NCBI GenBank assembly: GCA_028282095.1
Contig: JANQIP010000159.1
Coordinates: forward strand, 1 to 64,000
Origin: Xanthobacteraceae bacterium
GTDB taxonomy: Bacteria > Pseudomonadota > Alphaproteobacteria > Rhizobiales > Xanthobacteraceae
Length of the DNA: 64,000 nucleotides
Direction of reading: 5' to 3'
Shown: positions 1 to 11,400 of the stretch, in pieces
Position numbering within the stretch: the stretch's first letter is position 1
Layout of the letters: the number at the start of each line of letters is the position of its first letter
Program-made: the position numbers and the translations under genes
The notes under the pieces: generated by a model
Seen by the model: only the letters and a program-made list of their open reading frames with translations
Databases searched by the model: none
What the model was told of the DNA's origin: nothing

Positions 1-1
1 C

Positions 2-79
2 CTCAATCGAAAGGCGCTTGCCTTCCTCCGCCTCGCCTCCATCCGCCTCATGCTGCGAAAACTCTGCAATCCTACCTAA
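2..79 (+). CDS. 3' fragment of a transposase-like ORF (IS5-type C-terminus), truncated by window start
   Basis: Frame 2 reads LNRKALAFLRLASIRLMLRKLCNPT*; the FLRLASIRLMLR C-terminal string is typical of IS5-group transposases. Too short for certainty; not in the ORF track. Confidence 0.5.
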   Translation, partial: LNRKALAFLRLASIRLMLRKLCNPT

Positions 80-238
80 TGTTCCCGGACAGACTCTCAA
101 GACGCAACGGCACGGCGACCACCACGACGTCGCCCGCTCGGTCCCGGAATTGCAGATCGGCGCGTAGCGCGCCGTTCGCTTGCTCGCTCCGGGGAGCGCT
201 CGCCGTTGAGATCGGCCCCATCCTCAGCCGCAAAACCG

Positions 239-338
239 AGAGCGCGATCCATTCAGATTGAATCGATCGCGCTCCATTTCCGTTTTTTTACCGCACGGTC
301 TTGTCCGAAAAGCCTGCAACTTTTCGGGATCATGCTCC
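239..338. repeat. RIME-like two-palindrome intergenic repeat
   Basis: AGAGCGCGATCCATTCAGATTGAATCGATCGCGCTC plus TTGTCCGAAAAGCCTGCAACTTTTCGGGATCATGCTC; same family as many other copies in the window. Confidence 0.85.
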
Positions 339-559
339 AGGACCTCGACCGCATTGTGCATGATTTCGTCGGCAATCAAAAAACTATCTGTGAAAAAATA
401 GATGAAAACAAATAATCAGATACCACTTCGATAGTAATAAAATACCAATATACTATTGTTGCGGGAAATCGTTGCTTATATGTAACCTTTGTTCATATGA
501 ATCTATTTAGCTTTCGACCCATGATTCCAAACAAAACGCCGAGGCAAATGGGGGGAACC

Positions 560-1432
560 ATGCGGGATCCAATGAAGAGTGCCCTGCTTGCAGGTATTGT
601 CGCGCTTGGATTTGTCGGGGCCGCGTCCGCCGCCGATTTAGCGGTGAGGACCCCTGTCTATGCGCCGGTTTTCACCTGGACCGGCTGCTATCTCGGTATT
701 AACGGTGGCTGGATCGGCAGCGACGAAAGCTATGAGACCAGCTACGGCTTACTTCCGCCGGCCAACCTAGCGGGGTTGCCGCTCACGCAAGCCGATTTCG
801 ATCCGCTTCGGCGTTCGTTCAGCTCCGACGAGTCCGGCGGAACGGCTGGCGGACAGTTCGGCTGTCAATTGCAATGGGGCGCGGTCGTGCTGGGCGGCGA
901 ATGGGATTGGAACTGGAGCGGCCTCGAAGAGGATGACAATGCCCTCTTTGGCGTCACTCCCATTGTCAGCGATCCGACGCCGCCGTGGCCAGCGCGCACC
1001 GAGCATCATCACAAACAGCTCGACTGGTTCATGACGGCGCGCGCCCGGCTCGGCTGGGCTGCCTGGGATCGTCTGCTCATCTATGCCACCGGCGGCGTGG
1101 CAGTGGGCGCCTACGACGCCTTCACCAATGTCAGGTTCTTTGACGACCTAGGAAACAGCTTGACCCATACCGGCGGCTATCGGGAGAAGCGGATCGGTTA
1201 CACCGTCGGCGGCGGTTTCGAATGGGCCTTCGCCAATAACTGGACCGCCAAGGCCGAGTTCCTTTATCTCGACTTCGGCTCGTTCGACTTCAACTCACCC
1301 AGGGAGCGTTTCGACACGGACACCTTCACCTTCGCGTGGCACACCCATGTCGACACATCGGAATATGTGGCGCGCGTTGGCCTGAACTACCTCTTCCATC
1401 TCGGCGACCCGCCCGTGGTGGCCCGTTACTGA
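560..1432 (+). CDS. Outer membrane beta-barrel protein (Omp25/Omp31-like porin)
   Basis: Signal peptide MKSALLAGIVALGFVGAASAADL, then FTWTGCYLGINGGWIG and C-terminal VARVGLNYLF; start chosen inside ORF 497..1432. Confidence 0.85.
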   Translation: MRDPMKSALLAGIVALGFVGAASAADLAVRTPVYAPVFTWTGCYLGINGGWIGSDESYETSYGLLPPANLAGLPLTQADFDPLRRSFSSDESGGTAGGQFGCQLQWGAVVLGGEWDWNWSGLEEDDNALFGVTPIVSDPTPPWPARTEHHHKQLDWFMTARARLGWAAWDRLLIYATGGVAVGAYDAFTNVRFFDDLGNSLTHTGGYREKRIGYTVGGGFEWAFANNWTAKAEFLYLDFGSFDFNSPRERFDTDTFTFAWHTHVDTSEYVARVGLNYLFHLGDPPVVARY

Positions 1433-1653
1433 TCGTCGGGCCGAAATCCGAGTCTGTGTCGCACCTCGTCTGGCGAAAGCGTGCTGTCGCTCGGATCCAC
1501 CAACCGGCGACGCACCTCCCCGACCTGCCGGTTCGTCAGCCGGATCGTCTGCATGTGATCAAGGTAATCGAGTAGCGCCGCGCCGGCGGCGTCCTGCTGG
1601 TCTTCGGACAGAAGCTGGGCCTGCTCGAATGCCCTTTGCAGCAGCTTGGTCAT
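1426..1653 (-). CDS. Small addiction-module antitoxin-like protein (orphan)
   Basis: MTKLLQRAFEQAQLLSEDQQDAAGAALLDYLDHMQ...LTNRQVGEVRRRLVDPSDSTLSPDEVRHRLGF resembles RelE/ParE-associated antitoxins; no adjacent toxin ORF. Confidence 0.45.
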   Translation of the reverse strand: MTKLLQRAFEQAQLLSEDQQDAAGAALLDYLDHMQTIRLTNRQVGEVRRRLVDPSDSTLSPDEVRHRLGFRPDDQ

Positions 1654-1759
1654 GAGCCGATCATATCCGGGCGCGCGCCTACCCGTCCATCTCCGAGACA
1701 TTCAACCGCGGCACGGGTCCGTTTGGCATGCAAAAGTTCGGGTAAGTCCAGCCTCCCAC

Positions 1760-2935
1760 TTACCGCACCAGCTCGCGCATGGCTTTGTCCAAGCCTTCCA
1801 GGGTCAGTGGATACATTCGACCGGCCATGAGCTGGCGCACCATATGGATCGACTGGGTGTAGCCCCAGTGCTCTTCGGGAATGGGATTGAGCCACACGCA
1901 GGCGGGATAGGTGCTGGTCACGCGCTGGAGCCAGGCCTGCCCCGGCTCGTCGTTCATGTGCTCGACCGAGCCGCCCGGTACCACGATCTCATAGGGACTC
2001 ATCGAGGCATCGCCGATGAAGATCACCTTGTAGTCGTGCGGATAGGTGTGAAGCACATCCCAGGTCGGCGTGGTGTGGTCCCAGCGGCGGCGGTTCTCCC
2101 TCCACACCCGTTCGTAAAGGCAGTTGTGGAAGTAGAAGTATTCGAGATGCTTGAACTCCAGCCGGGCGGCGGAGAACAGTTCCTCGGTGAGCTGGATATG
2201 CCAGTCCATCGAGCCGCCGACATCGAAGAAGGCGAGCACCTTCACCGCGTTGTGGCGCTCCGGGCGTAGCTTGATGTCGAGATAGCCCTTGTGCGCCGTC
2301 TCCTTGATGGTGCCGTCGAGGTCGAGTTCCTCCGGCGCTCCGGTGCGCGCGAACTTGCGCAGGCGGCGCAGCGCGACCTTGATGTTGCGGGTGCCGAGTT
2401 CGACATCGCCGTCGAGATCCTTGAACTCGCGCTTGTCCCACACTTTCACCGCGCGGAAATTGCGGTTCTTGTCCTGGCCGATGCGGATGCCTTCCGGATT
2501 GTAGCCATAGGCGCCGTAAGGCGAGGTGCCGCCGGTGCCGATCCATTTCGAGCCGCCGTGATGGGCCCCCTGCTGCTCGGCGAGGCGCTTCTTGAACTCC
2601 TCCATGAGCTTATCGAAGCCGCCCATCGCCTCGATCTGCTGCTTTTCCTCGTCGGTGAGATACTTCTCCGCCATCTTCTTGAGCCATTCGGCGGGAATCT
2701 CGACGGACAGTGCCTCGGTCATCAGGTCGAGGCCCTTGAACACGTGGCCGAACACCCGGTCGAACTTGTCGATATTGCGCTCGTCCTTCACGAGCGTCGC
2801 GCGCGCGAGATAGTAGAAATCCTCGACCCGGCGCGAGGCAAGGTCGGCGTCCATCGCCTCCATCAGCGTGAGGTATTCCCGCAGCGTCACCGGGAGGCCG
2901 GCGCCCTTGAGCTCATGAAAGAAGGTGACGAACAT
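1760..2935 (-). CDS. VWA domain-containing CoxE-like protein
   Basis: Full-length ORF with MIDAS-like FFDVGGSMDWHIQ and FIGDASMSPYE. Confidence 0.85.
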   Translation of the reverse strand: MFVTFFHELKGAGLPVTLREYLTLMEAMDADLASRRVEDFYYLARATLVKDERNIDKFDRVFGHVFKGLDLMTEALSVEIPAEWLKKMAEKYLTDEEKQQIEAMGGFDKLMEEFKKRLAEQQGAHHGGSKWIGTGGTSPYGAYGYNPEGIRIGQDKNRNFRAVKVWDKREFKDLDGDVELGTRNIKVALRRLRKFARTGAPEELDLDGTIKETAHKGYLDIKLRPERHNAVKVLAFFDVGGSMDWHIQLTEELFSAARLEFKHLEYFYFHNCLYERVWRENRRRWDHTTPTWDVLHTYPHDYKVIFIGDASMSPYEIVVPGGSVEHMNDEPGQAWLQRVTSTYPACVWLNPIPEEHWGYTQSIHMVRQLMAGRMYPLTLEGLDKAMRELVR

Positions 2936-3017
2936 CGCGCGCTCTCCGCCCTGTACATTCCGACTTATTATCTAATACGGCCGCGCCCGAGCGTCGAGCC
3001 GAGCTCCTTCCACTTCG

Positions 3018-3165
3018 CCGATCGTCCCCGCGAAAGCGGGGAACCAGAAGAAAAAGGGAACCCAAGATGAGTTGAGTCAAAAAGGCTGGGTTCCCGCTTG
3101 CGCGGGAACGAACGGTGCAGGCCGGATTCCCGCTTGCGCGGGAACGAGCGGTGCGGACCGCATGC
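3018..3165. repeat. Short palindromic repeats (TTCCCGCTTGCGCGGGAACGA family)
   Basis: GTTCCCGCTTGCGCGGGAACGA appears at least twice, plus CCCGCGAAAGCGGGGAACC; related copies at 20.7-20.9, 21.4-21.5, 33.5 and 41.4 kb. Confidence 0.8.
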
Positions 3166-3293
3166 ACGGATCATGCAAATTGGAACCGGCGCATCGCAAA
3201 TGCGCCGCGACGAAATTCGCTTCAGTCACGCTTCTGCCCTGATGTTGTCTTGGGCGTGAGTAGAAAGAGAAGGGTGCCGACGGGGGAATCGCG

Positions 3294-5330
3294 ATGCGCC
3301 GCCGCTCTTTGCTTGTCATCACCGCCTGCGCCGCCCTGTGCGTTGGATCGCCTACCGGACCGGCGCGCGCTCAATTCGCGCATCCGCCCGGCGCGCCGGT
3401 TTCCGCGTTACCGCCCGAACCCGCGGTGGGCGCAACCATCGAATGGCGCGTGCGCAACCGGTTTCGCCTGTTCCGCAGCGAGCGCGACTTCGAGCGGCAT
3501 GTCGCGGCACAGCGCATGCGCAGCGTGCTCGCGGCCGAGCAGGCCCTGGCGCTTGAAACCGACGGGCGGGGATGGGCGCATGCGATGATCACGCGCCTTT
3601 GCGTCGATTCCGCCGGCGACGTGGTCGAGACCTGCGTGCGCGATGGGGTCTCGGAATCCTATCTCACCCCTTCCGACCACTTGGTCGAGGCGAGACTCGC
3701 CGGATCGATCGATCCGTCCGCGCTCTGCTCCTGGGCCTTCGCGGACGGCGACGGCAAGCCGCGCACCCTGACCGCCGGATGCGATGAAAAGGTCAACCTG
3801 CGCGTGGTCTACGGGCGGCCGACGATCGCCATCGTTGACATTATTGCCAACGGCAAGACCAGCCGGGCGACGACCGAGATCCTCGTCCGTGACGTCCTGA
3901 TCGCCGGCCTTGGCGATTCAATCGCCGCGGGCGAGGGCAATCCCGACCGGCCGGTGAAGCTTGCGGACGAGGGCTTCTGTTTCCGCCGCTTCCTCGGGTC
4001 GGATTCAAGCTCCTTCTTCCGTCCCAGCCGCGCCGGTTATCGTGGCGACAGAGCGTGCGCCGGCTCGAACGACGCGGATTGGGCGAGGTGGTCGCGCCTT
4101 GCCGCCCGCTGGACGAGCGCGCCGTGCCACCGCTCGCTCTATTCGTATCAGTTGCGGGCTGCGCTGACGCTCGCCATCGAAAACCCGCGCATTGCCGTCA
4201 CCTTCCTGCCGCTCGCTTGCACCGGCGCGACGATCGATGTGGGGCTGTTCCGCTCCCAGCGCGCCCGCGAGCTCAAATGCGGCGCCGAGGGTGCCGCATC
4301 GTGCCCGACCCGCGTTCCGCCTCAACTCGACAAGCTACGCGAACTCCTCGCCGCGGCACGGCGCGGCATGCCCGGGCGCAGCCTCGATCTCGTGTTCCTT
4401 ACCGTGGGGGCCAACGATATCGATTTTTCCGGGCTGGTGGCCAATGTGATCATCAAAGCGCGCGCGGAGTGGATCCTGTTCCGCCGCGGCGGGCTGATCT
4501 CCTATGTCGACGACGCGCAGTCGGCGCTCGACACCTCGCTTCCCGCCGACTTTTCACGGATGCGAGCCGCGCTCAAGCCGCTTGTCAATGGCCGGCTCGA
4601 CCGGGTCGTTTACGTCTCATACGCTAACCCGGCACTCAGCCCCAAGGGCGGGAGCTGTCCCAGCAGCCGCGAAGGGTTCGATATTCATCCGGCCTTCGGT
4701 GTCGATGGTGAGCGGCTTCGCGAGGTCGTGCGGTTCGTGGACAATCGGTTTTTTCCAAGATTGAAAGCGCTCGCCACATGCAGCGACGGCGTCCTCTGCA
4801 ATGATCCGAGTCGGGAGCGCATGACCTTTGTCGATGCCCACCAGCCGGCCTTCGCTCACCACGGCTTCTGTGCACGCGCAGAAAGCGATCCGGTCTTCGA
4901 CCGCGAGTGTTTCTCGACCGCCGGCGAGAGCTTCTTCGCAGGTCCGGTCGAGGGCGCGTCCAAGCCGCTCCGCTGCAGCCTTCGGCCGAGCGACTTCCGC
5001 TCCTACGCCTCGCGCGCACGATGGATCAGGACGGCGAATGATAGCTACTTTGCCGCCATGACCTTCCCGGAGAACGTCTCCCTGACGCTGCAGCCGAGCA
5101 GCATGCATGACGCCACCTGGGGCGTGCTGTCGGCGGTATATGGCGGGGCGGTCCATCCTACCGCCGAAGGCCACGCGGCGATGGCGGACGCCGCCGTCGC
5201 CGCGGCACGCGGCGTGCTGCGACTTGCCCAGCCCGGTCGCGCCATCGTCACCAAGCCGTTGCCCGCCCTTGAGGCTCCGGCGCCACCGCCCGAGCCGCTT
5301 ACAGCGGGGACCGACGACACGCCGCCTTAA
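3294..5330 (+). CDS. Secreted SGNH/GDSL-type hydrolase
   Basis: Signal peptide; GDSIAAGEGNPD block I; LVFLTVGANDIDFSG; HPTAEGHAAMAD block V. Confidence 0.85.
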   Translation: MRRRSLLVITACAALCVGSPTGPARAQFAHPPGAPVSALPPEPAVGATIEWRVRNRFRLFRSERDFERHVAAQRMRSVLAAEQALALETDGRGWAHAMITRLCVDSAGDVVETCVRDGVSESYLTPSDHLVEARLAGSIDPSALCSWAFADGDGKPRTLTAGCDEKVNLRVVYGRPTIAIVDIIANGKTSRATTEILVRDVLIAGLGDSIAAGEGNPDRPVKLADEGFCFRRFLGSDSSSFFRPSRAGYRGDRACAGSNDADWARWSRLAARWTSAPCHRSLYSYQLRAALTLAIENPRIAVTFLPLACTGATIDVGLFRSQRARELKCGAEGAASCPTRVPPQLDKLRELLAAARRGMPGRSLDLVFLTVGANDIDFSGLVANVIIKARAEWILFRRGGLISYVDDAQSALDTSLPADFSRMRAALKPLVNGRLDRVVYVSYANPALSPKGGSCPSSREGFDIHPAFGVDGERLREVVRFVDNRFFPRLKALATCSDGVLCNDPSRERMTFVDAHQPAFAHHGFCARAESDPVFDRECFSTAGESFFAGPVEGASKPLRCSLRPSDFRSYASRARWIRTANDSYFAAMTFPENVSLTLQPSSMHDATWGVLSAVYGGAVHPTAEGHAAMADAAVAAARGVLRLAQPGRAIVTKPLPALEAPAPPPEPLTAGTDDTPP

Positions 5331-5363
5331 CCGTCTTGCTGACCGCGGTTCTCTGGTCTGGTC

Positions 5364-5462
5364 GCATGATCTTGTCCGAAAAGTCTGCAACTTTTCGGGA
5401 TCATGCGACAAAACAAAGAGAAACGGAGCGCGATCGATTCAACCTGAATGGATCGCGCTCTA
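5364..5462. repeat. RIME-like two-palindrome repeat
   Basis: GCATGATCTTGTCCGAAAAGTCTGCAACTTTTCGGGATCATGC ... GAGCGCGATCGATTCAACCTGAATGGATCGCGCTCT. Confidence 0.85.
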
Positions 5463-5680
5463 GCGCGGGAAGGCGCGTAACCCACCAGCAGCATGCGCCC
5501 GATCGCCGGCCATTCCAACGGTGGGTTACGGCGCTGCGCGCCTAACCCACCCTACAAGCTGCGGCCGCGACCCGGATATCACGCTTCAACCTCCCCCTTT
5601 TAGAGGGGGAGGTGATCGGGGCAACCGAGCGCAGCGAAGCTGCGCTCCTCACCATGGGGGCAGAAGGTCCGCCGACTTTA

Positions 5681-6996
<1,316 letters not shown>

Positions 6997-7022
6997 AGCG
7001 AGCGAAACAAGTGCCAAGCCCT

Positions 7023-7343
7023 TCAGGCTTGGCGCTCCGGCGTTCGGATCACCAGCCCATCGAGTTCGTCGCTCACTTTGACCTGGCAGGACAGGCGCGA
7101 GTTCGGCCGCACGTCATAACCGAAATCGAGCATGTCCTCCTCCATCGCCGTTGGGGGGCCCACCTTCTCACGCCAGGTCTCGTCGACATAGACATGACAC
7201 GTGGCGCAAGCGCAGGCGCCGCCGCATTCGGCATCGATGCCGGGGACGCCGTTCTTGATCGCGGCTTCCATCAATGTTGCCCCTGCCTGGGCGTCGATGG
7301 TGCGCGCGGTGCCGGCGCAATCGATATAGGTAACCTTGACCAT
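7023..7343 (-). CDS. 2Fe-2S ferredoxin
   Basis: [14 protein letters not shown] cluster motif; adrenodoxin/ISC-type length (106 aa). Confidence 0.9.
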   Translation of the reverse strand: MVKVTYIDCAGTARTIDAQAGATLMEAAIKNGVPGIDAECGGACACATCHVYVDETWREKVGPPTAMEEDMLDFGYDVRPNSRLSCQVKVSDELDGLVIRTPERQA

Positions 7344-7497
7344 GCTTATTGAGTGCGAGGGCTGGGCGCTTAGTTCAGTTCCGGGCTTTCAATAAAGGGT
7401 CCAGAGGCTGCGCGCCAGAGGTCGGCGAAACGAATGCCATACACGAAAATGGCATGCGCTTATGCTCTTATCCCGATGCCACTCCCCTTTCGAGCAA

Positions 7498-7524
7498 ATG
7501 GCCCCGGCTGTTAACCGGGGCCAT
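7498..7524 (-). terminator. Strong hairpin downstream of the Hpt gene
   Basis: ATGGCCCCGG-CTGTTAA-CCGGGGCCAT, perfect 10-bp stem; short T run on the minus strand. Confidence 0.55.
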
Positions 7525-7599
7525 TGTCCGCCGGACGATGTGAGGGGGGGTGGGGGGCTCGTCCAGCTTCAGAAACAAAATTAATATGGGCCCTGACGT

Positions 7600-8007
7600 T
7601 TACAAGTCGGCAGGCGGGCCCGCTTCACTCTGCCGCATCTCAGCGATGGCGCTGTGAACGCGTTGCGCCGCGACCGCCAGCGCCGCAAGCTCGGCAACGT
7701 GGTCGCTCTCTCGACCGGCGACCGCCGCCTCGATGCGCTCAGTGGCGTGGACCAGGTCCCACGCGCCGATACTGCGGGCCGACCCTTTGAGCGTGTGCGC
7801 GAGCGTCGCGAGCGTCGCCGGTTCGGCATCGTGCATGCGCTCGATCAGAATTCCGATCTGCTGATCGAACAGATCGAGGATCTCCTGCTGGAGATCGCGG
7901 TCACCCATGGTCATGCGGAACAAGTGAACGAGATCGATCGGCGCCCACGAGGCTCCTGCGGCGCCCGCCTCGCGATCCGTCCAGTGCCGTAATTTAAGGT
8001 TGTTCAT
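7600..8007 (-). CDS. Hpt domain-containing phosphotransfer protein
   Basis: Hpt motif LATLAHTLKGSARSIGA; start at MNNLKLRHW. Confidence 0.85.
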   Translation of the reverse strand: MNNLKLRHWTDREAGAAGASWAPIDLVHLFRMTMGDRDLQQEILDLFDQQIGILIERMHDAEPATLATLAHTLKGSARSIGAWDLVHATERIEAAVAGRESDHVAELAALAVAAQRVHSAIAEMRQSEAGPPADL

Positions 8008-8439
8008 CGACGCCCTCCCATCCGCGGTTGGGCGCTTAATCTGTGGCAGCAAATCTCACTCCTGCGTAAACACGCTTTACGTGGTTTACAACCGTGTCAG
8101 CAACCGGACCGCAACGGTGTGTAACCATGAGTCCAAGCGGATTTCGCCGCAACCCTGCCGCAATGTCGCCGTCAACTCCGCAGGCGGAGCGTCAGCAGCA
8201 CGCGGGCTCGGGCGGCCTTTGATCGCCGTGCCGTTAACGATGATTAAGAACAGGTTACCAGACTCGGTTTCCTTGGGGCTTCCAAAAGGTTAGGATGCCT
8301 TGCCTCAGGGGGAGGACGAGCGGCATAACGTCCCCGGCTGGGGACGATGGCGTGCGCGTAGCGCAACCCCACTTCTGATCATTCTCTTCGGCAGGGCCTC
8401 TCAGTCCTGTTTGGCGTAGCACGCGAGGCACAGAGCGAT

Positions 8440-11400
8440 ATGGCGAACCAACCGAAAATGGCCAAAGACCCGACCGAGGCCGCGCTTTCGGCGATCGAAG
8501 ATGCGCTGAACATGCGCGACCCCAAGGAAACGCTCGACCCCGCCAATCCCGATCTTCATCATTCTACCGCAGATTCTGCCGACGTCCCGCGGGTCGAGCC
8601 GAGTTCGCTCCCGCCTGTTGATGACGATCCATTCCCGCCCTTCCCGGCGGCCGCCGCGCGCGGCGGCGAAGCCTTGCGCCAGGCCGCCAATGACGACCGC
8701 GAGATGATCGGACAGGTCCTGCAGACCCTGCAGCGCCGTCCGGCGCGCACGCCCTATATCGTGGCGGGGCTCTTCACCGCCGCCTGGGCGGTCTCGGCCC
8801 TCGGGATGGTGCTCGGCTATTGGCCTGAGCTTCAGGGCTTGCTCGCGCGGCCCGCACTGGCTGTGCCGCTCAGCGTCGCCCTATTGTCGGGCCTTGCCGC
8901 CCCGATCGTGTTCTTCTTCGTGATGGCGCATATGGTTGCGCGATCGCAGGAATTGCGGCTCGTCTCGCAGGCCATGGCGCGTGCCGCCATTCGCTTCGCC
9001 GAGCCTGAGACGGTCGCCTATGATTCAATCGTGAGCATCGGCCAGGCCATTCGTCGCGAAGTTGCGGCGATCGGCGACGGCGTCGAGCGGGCGATCGCCC
9101 GCGCGGCCGAGCTTGAGTCGCTCGTCAACAACGAAGTCTCGGCGCTCGAGCGCGCCTACAACGATAATGAAGTGCGCGTGCGCAGCCTTATCGACGGGAT
9201 CGCCCATCAGCGCGAAACGCTGGTCGGCGAGGCCGAGCAGGTGCGCGCCGCCATCAACACCGTGCATGTCGACCTGTCGCACGACATCTTCACCGTGAGC
9301 GAGGTGGTCGGCGAACGCGTCAATGAGGTATCGCAACGGGTCACCATGGCGCTTGGCGAAAAGGGCGAGCAGATCGCGCTCGCGCTCGGCGGCGCTGGCG
9401 ATTCCATGATCGCAGCATTGGGCGAGCGTGGTGCCGACCTGCTCGACCGGCTCGAACGCACCAGCGATGACGCGACCCGCGCCATCGAGGCGGCCGGCGA
9501 CCGTCTCGCCGAGGGCGTCGCCGACAAGACCAATCAGCTCAACGACACGATCGTCGAAATCGCCGACAATATGCAGGGAATGCTGGCGAGCCGGATCGAC
9601 CGCGTGGCCGACGACCTCGCCCACAAGTCGATGTCGTTGGTCGAGATGATGGAGACCCGCTCCCGCGAGATTTCCGGGACCCTGCTCACGCAGTCCGATA
9701 CGATCGCGAGTGCGCTCGTCGATACGTCGAGCCGGATCACCGAGACGATCACCGGCCGCGTCGACGAGGTGAACAACACGCTGAAAGCGACCGGCGACTC
9801 CATCGTGCTCGATCTCAGCCTGCGCGGCGGCGACATCGTCGGCAAGCTCCATGAGACCGGCGAGAAGGTCACCGAAGCCCTCAACGAACGCGGAGAGACC
9901 TTCACCTACGCGTTCACGCAGAGCGCGGAAACGCTCACCGACGCGATCCAGTCGCGCAGCGATTCGGTGCGCGAAATGCTCAGCGAGCGCATGGCCACTT
10001 TCGAGGACATCCTGTCGAGCGGCACTGCGGAGCTTTCCGAACGGCTCGGAACGCAGAGCGAGGCAGCCCGCGACATGCTTACCGAGCGGCTGAAGACGCT
10101 TGAGGACGCGCTCACCATCGGCGGCGGCGACCTTGCTGAACGCGTCAGCTCGCACGGCGATTCCATCCGCGACATGCTGGCCGAACGGCTCAAATCGTTC
10201 GAGGACATGTTCACCTCCGGCAGCACCGACCTCGCCGAGCGCATCGGGCGCGATACGGCAACGCTCGGCAGCCTGGTCACGCGCCACCTTGCCGAGTTCG
10301 ATCGCACGGTGAAGAACTACGGCGGCGACCTCGTCGAGCGGATCGGTCAGCGCACCCTGGATATCGACCAGACGATGACCGCCTATCTCGACGGCTTCGA
10401 CGGGCGGGTGACCGCGAAGACCGACGACATCGTCAACACGTTGGAAGCGCGCCTGGGCCGCTTCGAGGAAGCGCTCGACACGCGTGCGGATACCATCGGT
10501 GCCACCTTGACGACACGCGTCGCCGAAATGGGCAAGAGTATCGCTGTAAGAAGCAAGGACGTGGTCGATGCGCTCGACACGCGTATCGAGGAACTCAACG
10601 GAATCATCGCCGCCAGCGGCAACACGTTCGTTGAGACGGTCGGCAACAGGATCGAGACGCTCGATACTGCGCTCGGCGCTCACGCCACCGGGGTCGCCGA
10701 TGCGCTCGACGGCCGGATCAGCCGGCTGGAGGATCTTTTGGTCGCGCGCGCCGAAAACGTCGCGGCGGACATCGAGAAACGCAGCACCGGGGCGGCCGAT
10801 GTGCTGCTCGGCCGGACCGAAGCGGTTGCGGCCGACATCGAGGCGCGGAGCAAAGAGGCGGCCGATGTGCTGCTCGGGCGGACCGAGATGGTCGCCGCCG
10901 ACGTCGAGGCACGGAGCAAAGCGGCAGCCGATGTGTTGCTCGGCCGGACCGAAGCGGTTGCGGCCGACGTCGAGGCGCGGAGCAAAGCGGCAGCCGATGG
11001 GCTGCTGAGCCGGACCGAGACGGTCGCCGCCAACATCGAAACGCGGAGCAAGGCCGCAGCCGATGGGCTGCTCAGCCGGACCGAAGCGGTTGCGGCCGAC
11101 ATCGAAACGCGGAGCAAAGAGGCGGCCGATGGGCTGCTCGGCCGGACCGAAACGGTCGCCGCCGACATCGAAACGCGGAGCAAAGAGGCGGCCGATGGGC
11201 TGCTCGGCCGGACCGAGACGGTCGCCGCCGACATCGAAGCGCGGAGCAAGGCGGCTGCCGGTGGGCTGCTCGACCGGACCGAGACGGTCGCCGCCGACAT
11301 CGAAGCGCGGAGCAGAGCGGCAGCCGGTGGGCTGCTCGACCAGACCGAAGCGGTCGTCACCGATATCGAAACACGCAGCAAACTGGCGGCCGACGTGCTG

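Noticed and set aside
2968-3322. ORFs containing FPRKRES / SRASGNP
   Set aside because: Classic spurious translations of the TTCCCGCTTGCGCGGGAA repeat family.
7360-7500. Possible tRNA or small RNA gene between ferredoxin and Hpt genes
   Set aside because: Only the strong 10-bp terminator-like hairpin could be supported; no cloverleaf or other structured RNA was recognisable by eye.
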